A stretch of DNA of 33,273 nucleotides, from assembly GCA_020430585.1 (NCBI GenBank), contig JAGQJP010000652.1, positions 1-33,273 on the forward strand. The letters are read 5' to 3'. Made by a program: the position numbers and the translations under genes. This DNA comes from Myxococcales bacterium. GTDB lineage: Bacteria; Myxococcota_A; UBA9042; JAGQJP01. Within the stretch, counting starts at the first letter, position 1. The number at the start of each line of letters is the position of its first letter. The notes below the pieces were generated by a model. It ran no database searches. It had not been told where the DNA came from and saw only the letters and a program-made list of their open reading frames with translations. Below, piece after piece: positions 14,639-22,863 of this stretch.

Positions 14639-16264
14639 CTAGAAGATGAAATCGGTCGAGAGGAACGACGACCTGTGCTCGCGCGTGATCGAGCGCAACA
14701 GCGAGCGGTTGAGCTCGTTGTCCTTGGCGGCGACGAGGGTGCGGATCGTGAAGACGCGCAGCGCGTCCGAGACCGAGAGGGTGCCCTCTGCCGAGGATTT
14801 GCGCCCCGTGAAGGGGAAGGTGTCGGGACCGCGCTGGCACTGGCTGTTGATGTTCAGGCGACAGACCTGGTTCACCAGCGGGTCGATCAGGTGCGCCAAC
14901 TTCTCGGGATCGCTCGAGAAAAGGCTAGCCTGTTGACCATACTGAGAGCCGACGACGTAGCGCACGGGCTCGTCGGGGTCGGCGAAAGGGACGATCGGTA
15001 CGATCGGCCCGAACTGCTCTTCGTGGTAAAGCGCCATCTCGGGCGTCACGGGGAAGACCACGGCGGGCGCGAATACGCTACCATCGGACTCGCCGCCGCC
15101 CTCGTTCACGATCCGTGCGCCCTTCGACAGGGCGTCGTCGACCAGGGCGCGTAGCCGCGCGGTCTTGCCCGGTTCGGGGAGCGGCGTGACGGCGACACCG
15201 TCGTCCCAGGGCAGGCCAACGCGTCGCTCGGCAACGGCGGCGGCAAAGCGCGCGACGAAGGCCTCGGCGATCGACTCGTGGACGAAGAGCAGCTTGAGCG
15301 CCGTGCAGCGCTGTCCATTGAAGGAGAGGCTGCCCAGCAGGCACTCGTTCACCGCCAACTCGACGTCGGCGTCGCCCAGCACGATCGCCGGGTTCTTCGC
15401 GTCCAGGCCCAACACACAGCGCAGCTGGTGAGGTTTCGGATGCTGCGCCTTGAGGATGTCGGCGACGCGCGAGGTGCCGATGAACGCGAGGACGTCGATC
15501 TCTCCCGAGCGCATCAGCGGCGAGATGATCGTCTTGCCGTCCCCGTAGACCGTGTTGACCACCCCCGCCGGGAAGGCGTCGCCAAAGGCGGCGAGCAACG
15601 GGCCGAAGAGCAGCACGCCGAGCTTCGGCGGCTTGAAGACGACGACGTTGCCCATCACGAGAGCCGGGATCAGCGTCGTGAAGGTCTCGTTCAGAGGATA
15701 GTTGAAGGGGCCCATGCAGAGCACGACGCCGAGGGGAGCACGCCGAATCTGGGCGAAGATGCCCGAGGCGACCTCGAAGCGCGAGGAGGCGCGGTCGAGC
15801 GTCTTGACCGCGTCGATCGTGTCCCGGATGTACTCGACGGTGCGATCGAACTCCTTCTCCGAATCCTTGCGCGACTTGCCGATCTCCCACATCAAGAGTC
15901 GCACCACCCGTTCCCGCTCGTCGACCATCGCGTGGGTGAAGCGTTCGAGGCAGGCGAGCCGCTCGCCGATCGGCATCGTCGGCCACTCGCCGCGACCGCT
16001 GTCCCAGGCGGAGACCGCCGCCGAGAGAGCGCTCATCGCGGCGTCGCCATCGAGCGACGGAATCGAGCCGATCCGAGTCGGCGTCGCCGCGCCCTCGGCG
16101 TCTCGCAGATAGATCGGCGAGAGCACGTCCTCTTGCTGACCGTCCCAACGGCGCAACACGCCGTCGATCAGATACTCCCGCTGCTCGATCGGGAAGGCGA
16201 GCTGCGCGCGCTCCGGAATCTCGTCGGCGCGGGGAAAACGAAAGCTGTCTCGCAGATGGCTCAT
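14639..16264 (-). CDS. GAPN-like aldehyde dehydrogenase
   Basis: This 541-residue cytoplasmic enzyme is of the aldehyde dehydrogenase superfamily. Motifs: GPFNYPLNETFTTLIPALVM (185-204) with Asn188, cofactor Lys211 in VVFKPPK, FIGTSRVAD (261-269), the nucleophile Cys320 in SFNGQRCTALK, and EEQFGPIVPIVPF followed by INSQCQRGPDTFPFTGRK. The GPFNYPLNE and NGQRCTALK pair is what I associate with proteins annotated as NADP-dependent non-phosphorylating glyceraldehyde-3-phosphate dehydrogenase, which yields 3-phosphoglycerate and NADPH. At the usual ELGGK position the sequence is LGLDAK, so the common general-base Glu is Gly286; I believe this is a subgroup feature but cannot confirm. The start has AGGAG and the leader motif shared with the aldo/keto reductase. 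The exact substrate is unproven. Confidence 0.87.
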   Translation of the reverse strand: MSHLRDSFRFPRADEIPERAQLAFPIEQREYLIDGVLRRWDGQQEDVLSPIYLRDAEGAATPTRIGSIPSLDGDAAMSALSAAVSAWDSGRGEWPTMPIGERLACLERFTHAMVDERERVVRLLMWEIGKSRKDSEKEFDRTVEYIRDTIDAVKTLDRASSRFEVASGIFAQIRRAPLGVVLCMGPFNYPLNETFTTLIPALVMGNVVVFKPPKLGVLLFGPLLAAFGDAFPAGVVNTVYGDGKTIISPLMRSGEIDVLAFIGTSRVADILKAQHPKPHQLRCVLGLDAKNPAIVLGDADVELAVNECLLGSLSFNGQRCTALKLLFVHESIAEAFVARFAAAVAERRVGLPWDDGVAVTPLPEPGKTARLRALVDDALSKGARIVNEGGGESDGSVFAPAVVFPVTPEMALYHEEQFGPIVPIVPFADPDEPVRYVVGSQYGQQASLFSSDPEKLAHLIDPLVNQVCRLNINSQCQRGPDTFPFTGRKSSAEGTLSVSDALRVFTIRTLVAAKDNELNRSLLRSITREHRSSFLSTDFIF

Positions 16265-16278
16265 CGCATCTCCTCTGA

Positions 16279-16289
16279 TGGCACGCGTG
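16279..16289 (-). promoter_or_regulatory. Shared leader motif before the aldehyde dehydrogenase
   Basis: In gene orientation CACGCGTGCCA, then TCAG, AGGAG, ATGCG and the ATG. The same 11 bases occur before the aldo/keto reductase gene, with the same 14-base distance to the ATG. Here the left half of the palindrome is degenerate (TGGCCC). Confidence 0.45.
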
Positions 16290-16323
16290 GGGCCATCGCG
16301 TTGTGGCTCGGAGTGAGTGCGGC

Positions 16324-18003
16324 TCAGGTCCACCAGGCGTAGAGGCTCTGCTCGTCGACTTCGTACTGCGTCGCCTCGCCGCAGAGCTCTTCGAACGCCT
16401 CTTTGAGCTCGTCGCGTCGCTCCTCGTCGACCTCGTCGAGGTCGCAATAGAGACCCTCGAGGTGGATCCGATAGTCGTCGCGGTCGATCGACACCGCGTA
16501 TCCGTGGGCCGTCACCTCGGGCCATTGCTCCATGAACTCGTAGAATTCCAGCGTCGACGGTGCCTCGTTCTGGCGCGCCTCGGGATCGATGAATTGCTCC
16601 TCGAGAAGCTGGGTCAGCTCGTCGAAGGTCAGATCCTCGAAGTGCATGATCCCGCCGTCGTCGCGCTCGCGCTCGACGATGCCGAGAATCTCGCGACGTC
16701 GCGTGTCGTCTTGATTCAGGGCGAGGCCCATGCCGAAGCGGAAATGGTGGATCTTCGTGGCGATCGCTTCGACGTCGGGGCCGCCGATCGTCTCCAGGGC
16801 GAGGGCCAAGGGGTCGCGCATCGCCCGCACGGGCGGCTCGAGGAAGAGCTCCACCAAGCGCGGAGCGGCGCTGTGGATCGCCCGCCGCTGGATGAAGACG
16901 ATCACCTGGTAGGCGCGGCGATAGGTCGCATCGCAGGCCTCGAGCTCGGCCTCGACGGCGCTCGGGTCGTCGATCGCAGCGTAACTCTCGGGGCCGAAGA
17001 GCTCGGGGTCCTCCAGCAGGGCGACGAGGCGCTGATCGATCTGGGGATGCGCCGAGCGGGCCACCGCCTCTTCTTGGGCGAGGCCCATCGCATCGAGGGT
17101 ATCGCGGAGCTCGAGTAGTAGGCGTAGCGCCCGCTCGCTTCGAAAGTACGCCATCGAACGCATCGCCGCTTCGCGCACGAAGGACGATGGGTCTTCGAGC
17201 AGCTGGAAGGCGATCGGCTCACTCTCGACGGGGAAGAGGCTGGCCAAGAGCTCGATTCCCTGGACGCGCAGCCGCCTATCGGCACGTGAGAGCGCGCCTT
17301 CGAGTTGCTGGGCGCTTCCGAAGGTCTCGGCAACGGTACCCGCGTGATGCAGTGCGACGACCTGCGTCGCCGCGGCGAAGAGATCGTCGCTGTCGACCTC
17401 GGCGAGTCGCGCCAAGACCTGCTGTTGCAGCGGGGCCTCGTCGATCCGACCGAGCCCCAACGAGCGGGCGTAGCGAAAGAACGCGTCGCGATCGATGTTC
17501 GGATCGTTCGCCCGCGCCAGCAGCCAGGATGAAATCATCGAGATCGTTCCCGTGTGGGGGCGAAAAAGCTCGGCGAGCTCGTCGTGCTCGACCAGCTCGA
17601 TCTCGTGGTCTCCGCCGATCGTGACCTGGACGCCGAAGCCGAGCGGCGCCATCAGCGCGCAGAGCTCGCCTCGCCCACCAACCTGTCCGCAGAGTCGGCA
17701 AGCGGTCGCCAGTGGCTCGTGCCAACGAACGATCGCCTCCTCGCCGACGAGGGCGCCGACGAGGGTCAAGACGACGCCGTCGCGCTGCAGCTCGACGAAG
17801 GAGTTGCCGTCGATCCCCTCGACCTCGCCGAGTCGCCCGACCAGCTCTTCGACACGACTGGCGATCGGCGCGGCGTCGCCGTTGAAGATCGGCTCCCCCT
17901 CCAGCCAGGCGAAGGCGCTGCGATCGAGCTCGAGCCCGCGCCAGGCTCGATACCCCGACTCGTCGAGGGCGATGTTGGCGATCAGGAACAGTTGCGGATC
18001 CAC
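16324..18003 (-). CDS. HEAT-repeat-like protein of unknown function
   Basis: This 559-residue soluble protein starts at GTG with a strong GGGGGGAG ribosome site. There is no signal peptide. Residues about 1-130 form a mixed domain with cysteines C102, C105 and C115 (ATACRLCGQ and later GELCALM), which might bind a metal. The middle, about 190-330, has helical repeats of the HEAT type (SRADRRLRVQGIELLASLF, DPSSFVREAAMRSMAYF, SERALRLLLELRDTLDAMG). The end is acidic (VDEERRDELKEAFEELCGEA) and closes on SLYAWWT. HEAT-like arrays mediate protein binding, so a scaffold or adaptor role is likely. It is upstream of the aldehyde dehydrogenase gene on the same strand with a 59-base gap, and could be co-transcribed with it. 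Confidence 0.7.
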   Translation of the reverse strand: MDPQLFLIANIALDESGYRAWRGLELDRSAFAWLEGEPIFNGDAAPIASRVEELVGRLGEVEGIDGNSFVELQRDGVVLTLVGALVGEEAIVRWHEPLATACRLCGQVGGRGELCALMAPLGFGVQVTIGGDHEIELVEHDELAELFRPHTGTISMISSWLLARANDPNIDRDAFFRYARSLGLGRIDEAPLQQQVLARLAEVDSDDLFAAATQVVALHHAGTVAETFGSAQQLEGALSRADRRLRVQGIELLASLFPVESEPIAFQLLEDPSSFVREAAMRSMAYFRSERALRLLLELRDTLDAMGLAQEEAVARSAHPQIDQRLVALLEDPELFGPESYAAIDDPSAVEAELEACDATYRRAYQVIVFIQRRAIHSAAPRLVELFLEPPVRAMRDPLALALETIGGPDVEAIATKIHHFRFGMGLALNQDDTRRREILGIVERERDDGGIMHFEDLTFDELTQLLEEQFIDPEARQNEAPSTLEFYEFMEQWPEVTAHGYAVSIDRDDYRIHLEGLYCDLDEVDEERRDELKEAFEELCGEATQYEVDEQSLYAWWT

Positions 18004-18040
18004 GTTGCTCCCCCCGTGGGTGATTGGGTCTTTCAGGCGC

Positions 18041-18069
18041 AGTCTAACAAGAGTAGTCGGCTCTCGAAA
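18041..18069 (-). promoter_or_regulatory. Possible extended -10 promoter for the HEAT-like gene
   Basis: On the minus strand TAGACT is preceded by TG at the extended -10 position; a poor -35 (TTTCGA) lies 17 bases further upstream. Leader length to the GTG would be about 30 bases. Confidence 0.35.
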
Positions 18070-18155
18070 GAGGAATCTGGGCGACGTGTCGGGGGCGCTC
18101 GGGAGCGGCCGATTCGGCGGGCGAGAAACTTCTACGCGATCCTACGAGCCTAGGA

Positions 18156-18184
18156 TTGACCACACCGCTTCCATGTGCTACCTC
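18156..18184 (+). promoter_or_regulatory. Candidate promoter for the nucleotidase operon
   Basis: TTGACC, 17 bases, then TACCTC with an extended -10 TG. The expected start is near 18191, which lies past an in-frame ATG at 18188 and therefore favours translation from the ATG at 18218. Confidence 0.45.
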
Positions 18185-18217
18185 TAGATGGCCATTTTGT
18201 CCAAGGGTACTGCGCCA

Positions 18218-20911
18218 ATGAAGTTTGCTTTGAGATTCGCCGCGATCGGGATCGCTCTCGCTCTTTGCTCGCCCTCATGCGTGGTTCAGCGCGAGAATCC
18301 GAAGATCGAAGGCCAGACCATCCGCGTCACCTTCTTGCACACCACCGACATCCACTCCCGCTTGATCCCCTACGACATGATTCCGCTCGCCACCGACCAG
18401 CGACTCGGGCTGCTGATCGAGAACAAGCCCTACGGCGGGATCGCGAAGCTGGCGTATCTGATGAAGCGCGAGCGCTCTCGCTCGAGCCGTGTGGTGCACA
18501 TCGACAGCGGCGACTGTTTTCAGGGCGCGCCGATCTTCAACGCCTTCCTCGGCGAGATCGAAATCCGCTCGATGAGCCAGCTCGGTCCCGATGCGGTGGT
18601 GATCGGAAACCACGAGTTCGACGAGGGGCTCTCGAATCTGGTCAAGCAGTATCAGAAGTGGGGGAACTACCCGCTCTTGGCGGCGAACTACGACTACTAC
18701 GACGACAACCCGCTGAAGGTCGCCTCCAAGCCCTTCACGATCATCAACAAAGACGGCTTCAAGATCGGCGTGATCGGAATCGCCAACTTCTCGTCGATCT
18801 CGTCGATCACCGACATCGGCAACTCGCTCAAGATCTGGCCCCTCGAGATCAAAGAGACGGTGCAGGATTACATCGATATCCTGCGGCCCCAGGTCGACCT
18901 GATCATCGCCACGTCCCACGCGGGGCTCGGCGAAGACGAAGAGACGATTCAACAGACCCGCGGGCTCGACGCGGTGCTCGGCGGGCATCTGCACATCGTC
19001 CTGATGCCCCCCAAGGTGATCAAGGACCTCGACGGCCGGGACGTGATCTTGTCGCACTCTGGGGCGTTCGCCAAATATCTCGGGCGCCTCGACGTGGTGG
19101 TTCGCGATGGCGAGATCATCCAGCACAAGTACCAGCTCTTCCCGATCGACAAGAGCGTCCCCGAAGACCCGCAAATGATGGAGCTGATCGAGCCCTATCG
19201 GCTCGTCTTGAACCAGAAGATCGACCTGCGCAGCGTCTTCGGCTACAGCTCGAAGCGGATTCCGCGCTTCGGCTTCAACGGCGGCGACTCGGACCTCGGG
19301 AACTTCGTCGCCGAGGCGATCCGCCAGCTGGCGCGGGCGGACTTCGCGATCACGAACAGCCTCGGGATTCGCACCGACTTCAACCAGGGGCCGCTGACCC
19401 TCGATCAGCTGTTCAACGTCTTCCCCTTCAACAACACGGTGACGACGCTCTACATCTCGGGCTCCCAGATCAAGGAGCTCTTCGACTTCGTCACCCGGCG
19501 CAGCGCGGGCCGTGGCTGCGTGACGCAGGTCCAGGTCTCGGGGATTCGCTTCACGATGAATTGCGACGCCGATCCACCGGTCTCGCAGGACATCGTGTTG
19601 ACGAGCTGCACCGAGCCGGCCTTCGACGATCCGAACAACTGCAAAGAGACGCCGCTGGATCCCTACGCGATCTACGAGCTGGCGACCAACGACTACATCG
19701 CTGGCGGCGGTAGCGGGTTCACGATTCTGCGCTCGAACAACACCCAGGTCGACACGGGGATCTCGTTGCGCGACGCGGTGTTGGAGAAGATCCTACGCTC
19801 TCAGAAGTGCGTCGACGAGTGCAAGACCAAGGACGGAAACATCGTGATCGGTGGCTGCCTGACCTACGAAGGCTGCGTCGACACGGTGAGCACCTTCCGC
19901 GACCAATTCTGCAAGAACGTCGATCAGACCTCTCCGGGCCAGACCTTCAAGAACAACATCTGCCCCGTCGACGGCCTCGATTGCACGAGGAACGACGACT
20001 GCGTCGACGGCGTCAAGCGCTGCGCGGCGGGGAACTGTACACGGTGCAAGGGCGCCGCCGATTGCACGGTCGACGGCGAAGAGTGCCTCGACGGCTTCTG
20101 CCTGGTTCCCGACTCGGTCTGTCTCTTCGGGCGTTGCCGCAATCGCTGCAAGCAGGAGGCGGACTGCCCGGGTTCGAACAAGGTCACCCCGTCGCAGTCG
20201 CTCTGCGTCGACGAGGGGCGCTGCCTACCGAAGTTCGGACAACACTGCATCGATGACGCCGGCTGCCACGATCCCTGGCGGATGTGCTTCGGCAAAGACG
20301 GTCGCTTCTGCCTCTTCGACAGCGACTGCGCTGACGGCACGAGCTGTCGACGCAACCTCTGCGTGCCGACGCTGCCGGCGACCTGCACGACGAGCGCCGA
20401 TTGCGGTGGTGGTACCTGCACGCGCGGGTTCTGCAACGCCTTCACCGCTTGCGGTTCGGATGCGGACTGCCAGGCCGATGGCGCGGGATCGGTCTGTATC
20501 TCGGGTCTCTGCTCGAAGCCCTGTGGGCTGTGCAGCGCGGACGCCGATTGCCCCGCGGGCCATCGCTGCCTGGAGAACCGCTGCATCGTGCCGTTGGCGA
20601 CCTGCGTTGCCCAGCGCTGCCGTCAGCTCTGCGACAACGAGGACGACTGCATCGGCAACACGAGCTGCGTGTTCCCGACCTGTCAGGGAGACAGCTGTCC
20701 GAAATCGACCAAGGTCTGCGAGCCCCAGAGCTGCAGCGACACCGTCGGTCTCGAAGAGGCGTGCCGCCTGAACAACCTGAATCTGGCGCAAGAGCAGTGC
20801 CTGATCCTCGCCTGTCCGCGCTCTGGCGTCGACGGTCGGATCAAGCGCATCTTGCCGAAGAATACGAAAGACCGTCCTTCGGACCCGCAAATCGACGATC
20901 CGGAGGGCTGA
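18218..20911 (+). CDS. 5'-nucleotidase-family lipoprotein with Cys-rich tail
   Basis: This 897-residue protein is probably anchored by lipid at Cys21 (signal FALRFAAIGIALALCSPSC). Residues about 33-300 form a two-metal phosphoesterase domain: TTDIHS (Asp44, His46), DSGDCF (Asp99), IGNHEFDEG (Asn131, His132), TSHAGL (His234) and GGHLH (His257, His259). Residues about 335-525 are the UshA-type C-terminal substrate domain (ITNSLGIRTDFNQGPLT, FPFNNTV, NDYIAGGGSGF). From about 531 to 860 follow Cys-rich modules (repeated C-x5-D-C and C-x-x-G-x-C spacings) like those in the metalloprotease. The family removes 5' phosphates from extracellular nucleotides. I chose the start at 18218 because it opens the signal peptide and fits the promoter. 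The stop overlaps the next gene's ATG (TGATG). Confidence 0.88.
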   Translation: MKFALRFAAIGIALALCSPSCVVQRENPKIEGQTIRVTFLHTTDIHSRLIPYDMIPLATDQRLGLLIENKPYGGIAKLAYLMKRERSRSSRVVHIDSGDCFQGAPIFNAFLGEIEIRSMSQLGPDAVVIGNHEFDEGLSNLVKQYQKWGNYPLLAANYDYYDDNPLKVASKPFTIINKDGFKIGVIGIANFSSISSITDIGNSLKIWPLEIKETVQDYIDILRPQVDLIIATSHAGLGEDEETIQQTRGLDAVLGGHLHIVLMPPKVIKDLDGRDVILSHSGAFAKYLGRLDVVVRDGEIIQHKYQLFPIDKSVPEDPQMMELIEPYRLVLNQKIDLRSVFGYSSKRIPRFGFNGGDSDLGNFVAEAIRQLARADFAITNSLGIRTDFNQGPLTLDQLFNVFPFNNTVTTLYISGSQIKELFDFVTRRSAGRGCVTQVQVSGIRFTMNCDADPPVSQDIVLTSCTEPAFDDPNNCKETPLDPYAIYELATNDYIAGGGSGFTILRSNNTQVDTGISLRDAVLEKILRSQKCVDECKTKDGNIVIGGCLTYEGCVDTVSTFRDQFCKNVDQTSPGQTFKNNICPVDGLDCTRNDDCVDGVKRCAAGNCTRCKGAADCTVDGEECLDGFCLVPDSVCLFGRCRNRCKQEADCPGSNKVTPSQSLCVDEGRCLPKFGQHCIDDAGCHDPWRMCFGKDGRFCLFDSDCADGTSCRRNLCVPTLPATCTTSADCGGGTCTRGFCNAFTACGSDADCQADGAGSVCISGLCSKPCGLCSADADCPAGHRCLENRCIVPLATCVAQRCRQLCDNEDDCIGNTSCVFPTCQGDSCPKSTKVCEPQSCSDTVGLEEACRLNNLNLAQEQCLILACPRSGVDGRIKRILPKNTKDRPSDPQIDDPEG

Positions 20912-22848
20912 TGCGGATGCGAACGATGCGAGAGAGACGTTTGAGCGGTAGCGCTCGCTGGGGTACGTGGAGCGTTGCGCTCTGCCTGCTGTTGGGCTTT
21001 ACCGCGGGCTGTAAAGAGACCCTCAAGCGCGACGTGACGCTGCACACCTTCAACGTCACCCTGACCGAGACCGATCCGCCGCAGGTCCTGGGGACGATCA
21101 CCGACCCGCTGCCGTTTTCGAACGGGCGCGAGTGCACCGACGATCCCTCGATCTGCGCCGCCCCCGAGGTCTGCTCCCCCTTTGGGATCTGCGCGTTGCG
21201 CAAGGTCGTCGACATTCAGGCGGTCGACTCCAACGGCAACCTGATGACCTCGTACAATGGCGTCGCCTCGATCGACATCACGCCAGGCGAGCTGGCGGGC
21301 GGCAAGCAGACCGTGCAGTTGGTCAACGGTGAGGCGAAGAACGTCGAGATCTGGTACATCCTGGCCTACGAGAAGACGGTGATCTGGGTCGAAGACGTCG
21401 GCTACAAGCCCTCGAGCACGAAGTACTCGCAGTGCAACGACGGCCTCGACAACGACGGGAACGGCTTGATCGACCTCAACGATCCCGGGTGCAGCGGGAT
21501 CGATGATGACCTCGAGGTGACGGCGACCTACGCCACGGGCGCCTCCGAGGTGTTGTGGCACCGCAACCCGTCGATCCGCAACCTGAACATCTCGAAGTAC
21601 AGCTCGAAATCGCCCCTGCAGGGAAAGAACGTCTTCGTCGTCAAGGGCAAGATGGTCGTGACCAACATCGTCAACGGTGGCTTCTACGTCACCGACGTCA
21701 ACGATCAGCACGAAAACGACACCAATGACGGGTACTTCAACAGTATTTTCCTCTTCACGTTCTCGAACCCCGACGACGTCTTCATTGGCGACGTGCTCTG
21801 CAGCTTCTCGGGCGCGGTCTTCGAGTTCACGGGGACGACGCAGATCCAGTTTCCCTCCTACGAGATCTATTTCAAGACGCGACAGAACTGCGAGGTCCCG
21901 GACCCCGACGTGAAGCCGCCGGCGCCGATCGTGATCGACAAGACGGTGCTCAACGACGAGCTGTTCCTCGAGCGCTACGAGTCGAACGTCGTCGAGTTCA
22001 AGAATGTACAGGTCTCGACGCGCTACATTCTCTGCGACCGCAACCAGAACGGAACGATCGATCCCGGCGAAGAGGACAACTGCCGCAACGATTGTCAGAG
22101 CGATCCGCTCTGCACCGAGCTCTCGAGCTATCTCGAGTTCGCCCAGTGGGAGGGCTTCGTCGACGAGACGCGCAAGCTCTCGTTCAGCTGGGCGATCGCC
22201 AACAACTTCAAGCCCCTCGGGATCACGCTGCGGGGCGAAGAGGACAAGAACGGAATCTGCACCAAGCAGTTGACGGGTCAGGAGTTTTTGGTTTACACCT
22301 GCCCGCCTCGGACGATCCCCGTGATCGTCGGCAACATGCGCCAGCTCTTTCTCTGCTCGACCGAGACGACGCCGGGCAAGTGCCCCGTGGGGAGCTGGGT
22401 GATCGATCCGCGGCGCGACACCGACGTGCGCCTCGATCCCGACCTCGATATGGATCAAGACGGCTTCTCGATCAATCAGGGCGACTGCAACGACAACAAC
22501 GTCAACGTCAACCCTGGCAGGCCCGAGATCCCGAACAACGGCATCGACGACAACTGCGACGGCCAAGATCTCGACCCCGACAAGGACGCCGACGGCGACG
22601 GCTTCACGATCGCTCAGGGCGATTGCGACGATACGAATCCGAACATTCACCCCAACGCGATCGAGATCCCGGGCAACGGGATCGACGAGAACTGCGACGG
22701 GCAAGACCTCGATCCAACGATCGACAATGACGGCGACGGGTACACGATCCAGCAGGGCGACTGCGACGACTCGGATCCCGACGTTCATCCAGACGCGACC
22801 GAGATTCCCTACGATGGGATCGACAACAACTGCGACGGGAAGTTTTAG
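20911..22848 (+). CDS. OB-fold lipoprotein with MopE-type repeats
   Basis: This 645-residue lipoprotein (lipobox FTAGC, Cys34) is translated from an ATG that overlaps the nucleotidase stop by one base; GGAGG lies just upstream. Residues about 95-165 look like a beta-sandwich. Around 171-200 is a Myxococcota-type CNDGLDNDGNGLID segment. Residues about 237-325 (GKNVFVVKGKMVVTNIVNGG, FYVTDVN, FLFTF, VFIGDVLCSFSGAVFEFTG) resemble the OB-fold found in YhcR/ExeM extracellular nucleases. The C-terminus is three 43-46-residue repeats (511-645) with D-x-D-x-D-G and GDCDD, then NGIDxNCDG, as in copper-associated MopE. The OB-fold next to a 5'-nucleotidase gene is telling, since YhcR joins both in one chain. 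No nuclease active site is evident here. Likely a surface nucleic-acid or ligand-binding partner; inference. Confidence 0.75.
   Translation: MRMRTMRERRLSGSARWGTWSVALCLLLGFTAGCKETLKRDVTLHTFNVTLTETDPPQVLGTITDPLPFSNGRECTDDPSICAAPEVCSPFGICALRKVVDIQAVDSNGNLMTSYNGVASIDITPGELAGGKQTVQLVNGEAKNVEIWYILAYEKTVIWVEDVGYKPSSTKYSQCNDGLDNDGNGLIDLNDPGCSGIDDDLEVTATYATGASEVLWHRNPSIRNLNISKYSSKSPLQGKNVFVVKGKMVVTNIVNGGFYVTDVNDQHENDTNDGYFNSIFLFTFSNPDDVFIGDVLCSFSGAVFEFTGTTQIQFPSYEIYFKTRQNCEVPDPDVKPPAPIVIDKTVLNDELFLERYESNVVEFKNVQVSTRYILCDRNQNGTIDPGEEDNCRNDCQSDPLCTELSSYLEFAQWEGFVDETRKLSFSWAIANNFKPLGITLRGEEDKNGICTKQLTGQEFLVYTCPPRTIPVIVGNMRQLFLCSTETTPGKCPVGSWVIDPRRDTDVRLDPDLDMDQDGFSINQGDCNDNNVNVNPGRPEIPNNGIDDNCDGQDLDPDKDADGDGFTIAQGDCDDTNPNIHPNAIEIPGNGIDENCDGQDLDPTIDNDGDGYTIQQGDCDDSDPDVHPDATEIPYDGIDNNCDGKF
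22441..22845 (+). repeat. In-frame 138-base tandem repeat (MopE-like units)
   Basis: Units at 22441-22578, 22579-22716 and 22717-22845 encode 46, 46 and 43 residues that share DGDGF/Y, GDCDD, an I/V-H-P stretch, NGIDxNCDG and QDLDP. The DNA is similar as well, so copy number may vary between strains. Confidence 0.8.
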
Positions 22849-22863
22849 GGCGAAGGACTGAGC

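Noticed and set aside
18188-18217. Earlier in-frame ATG for the nucleotidase
   Set aside because: It lies at or before the predicted transcription start, has no ribosome site, and would put ten extra residues before the lipoprotein signal.
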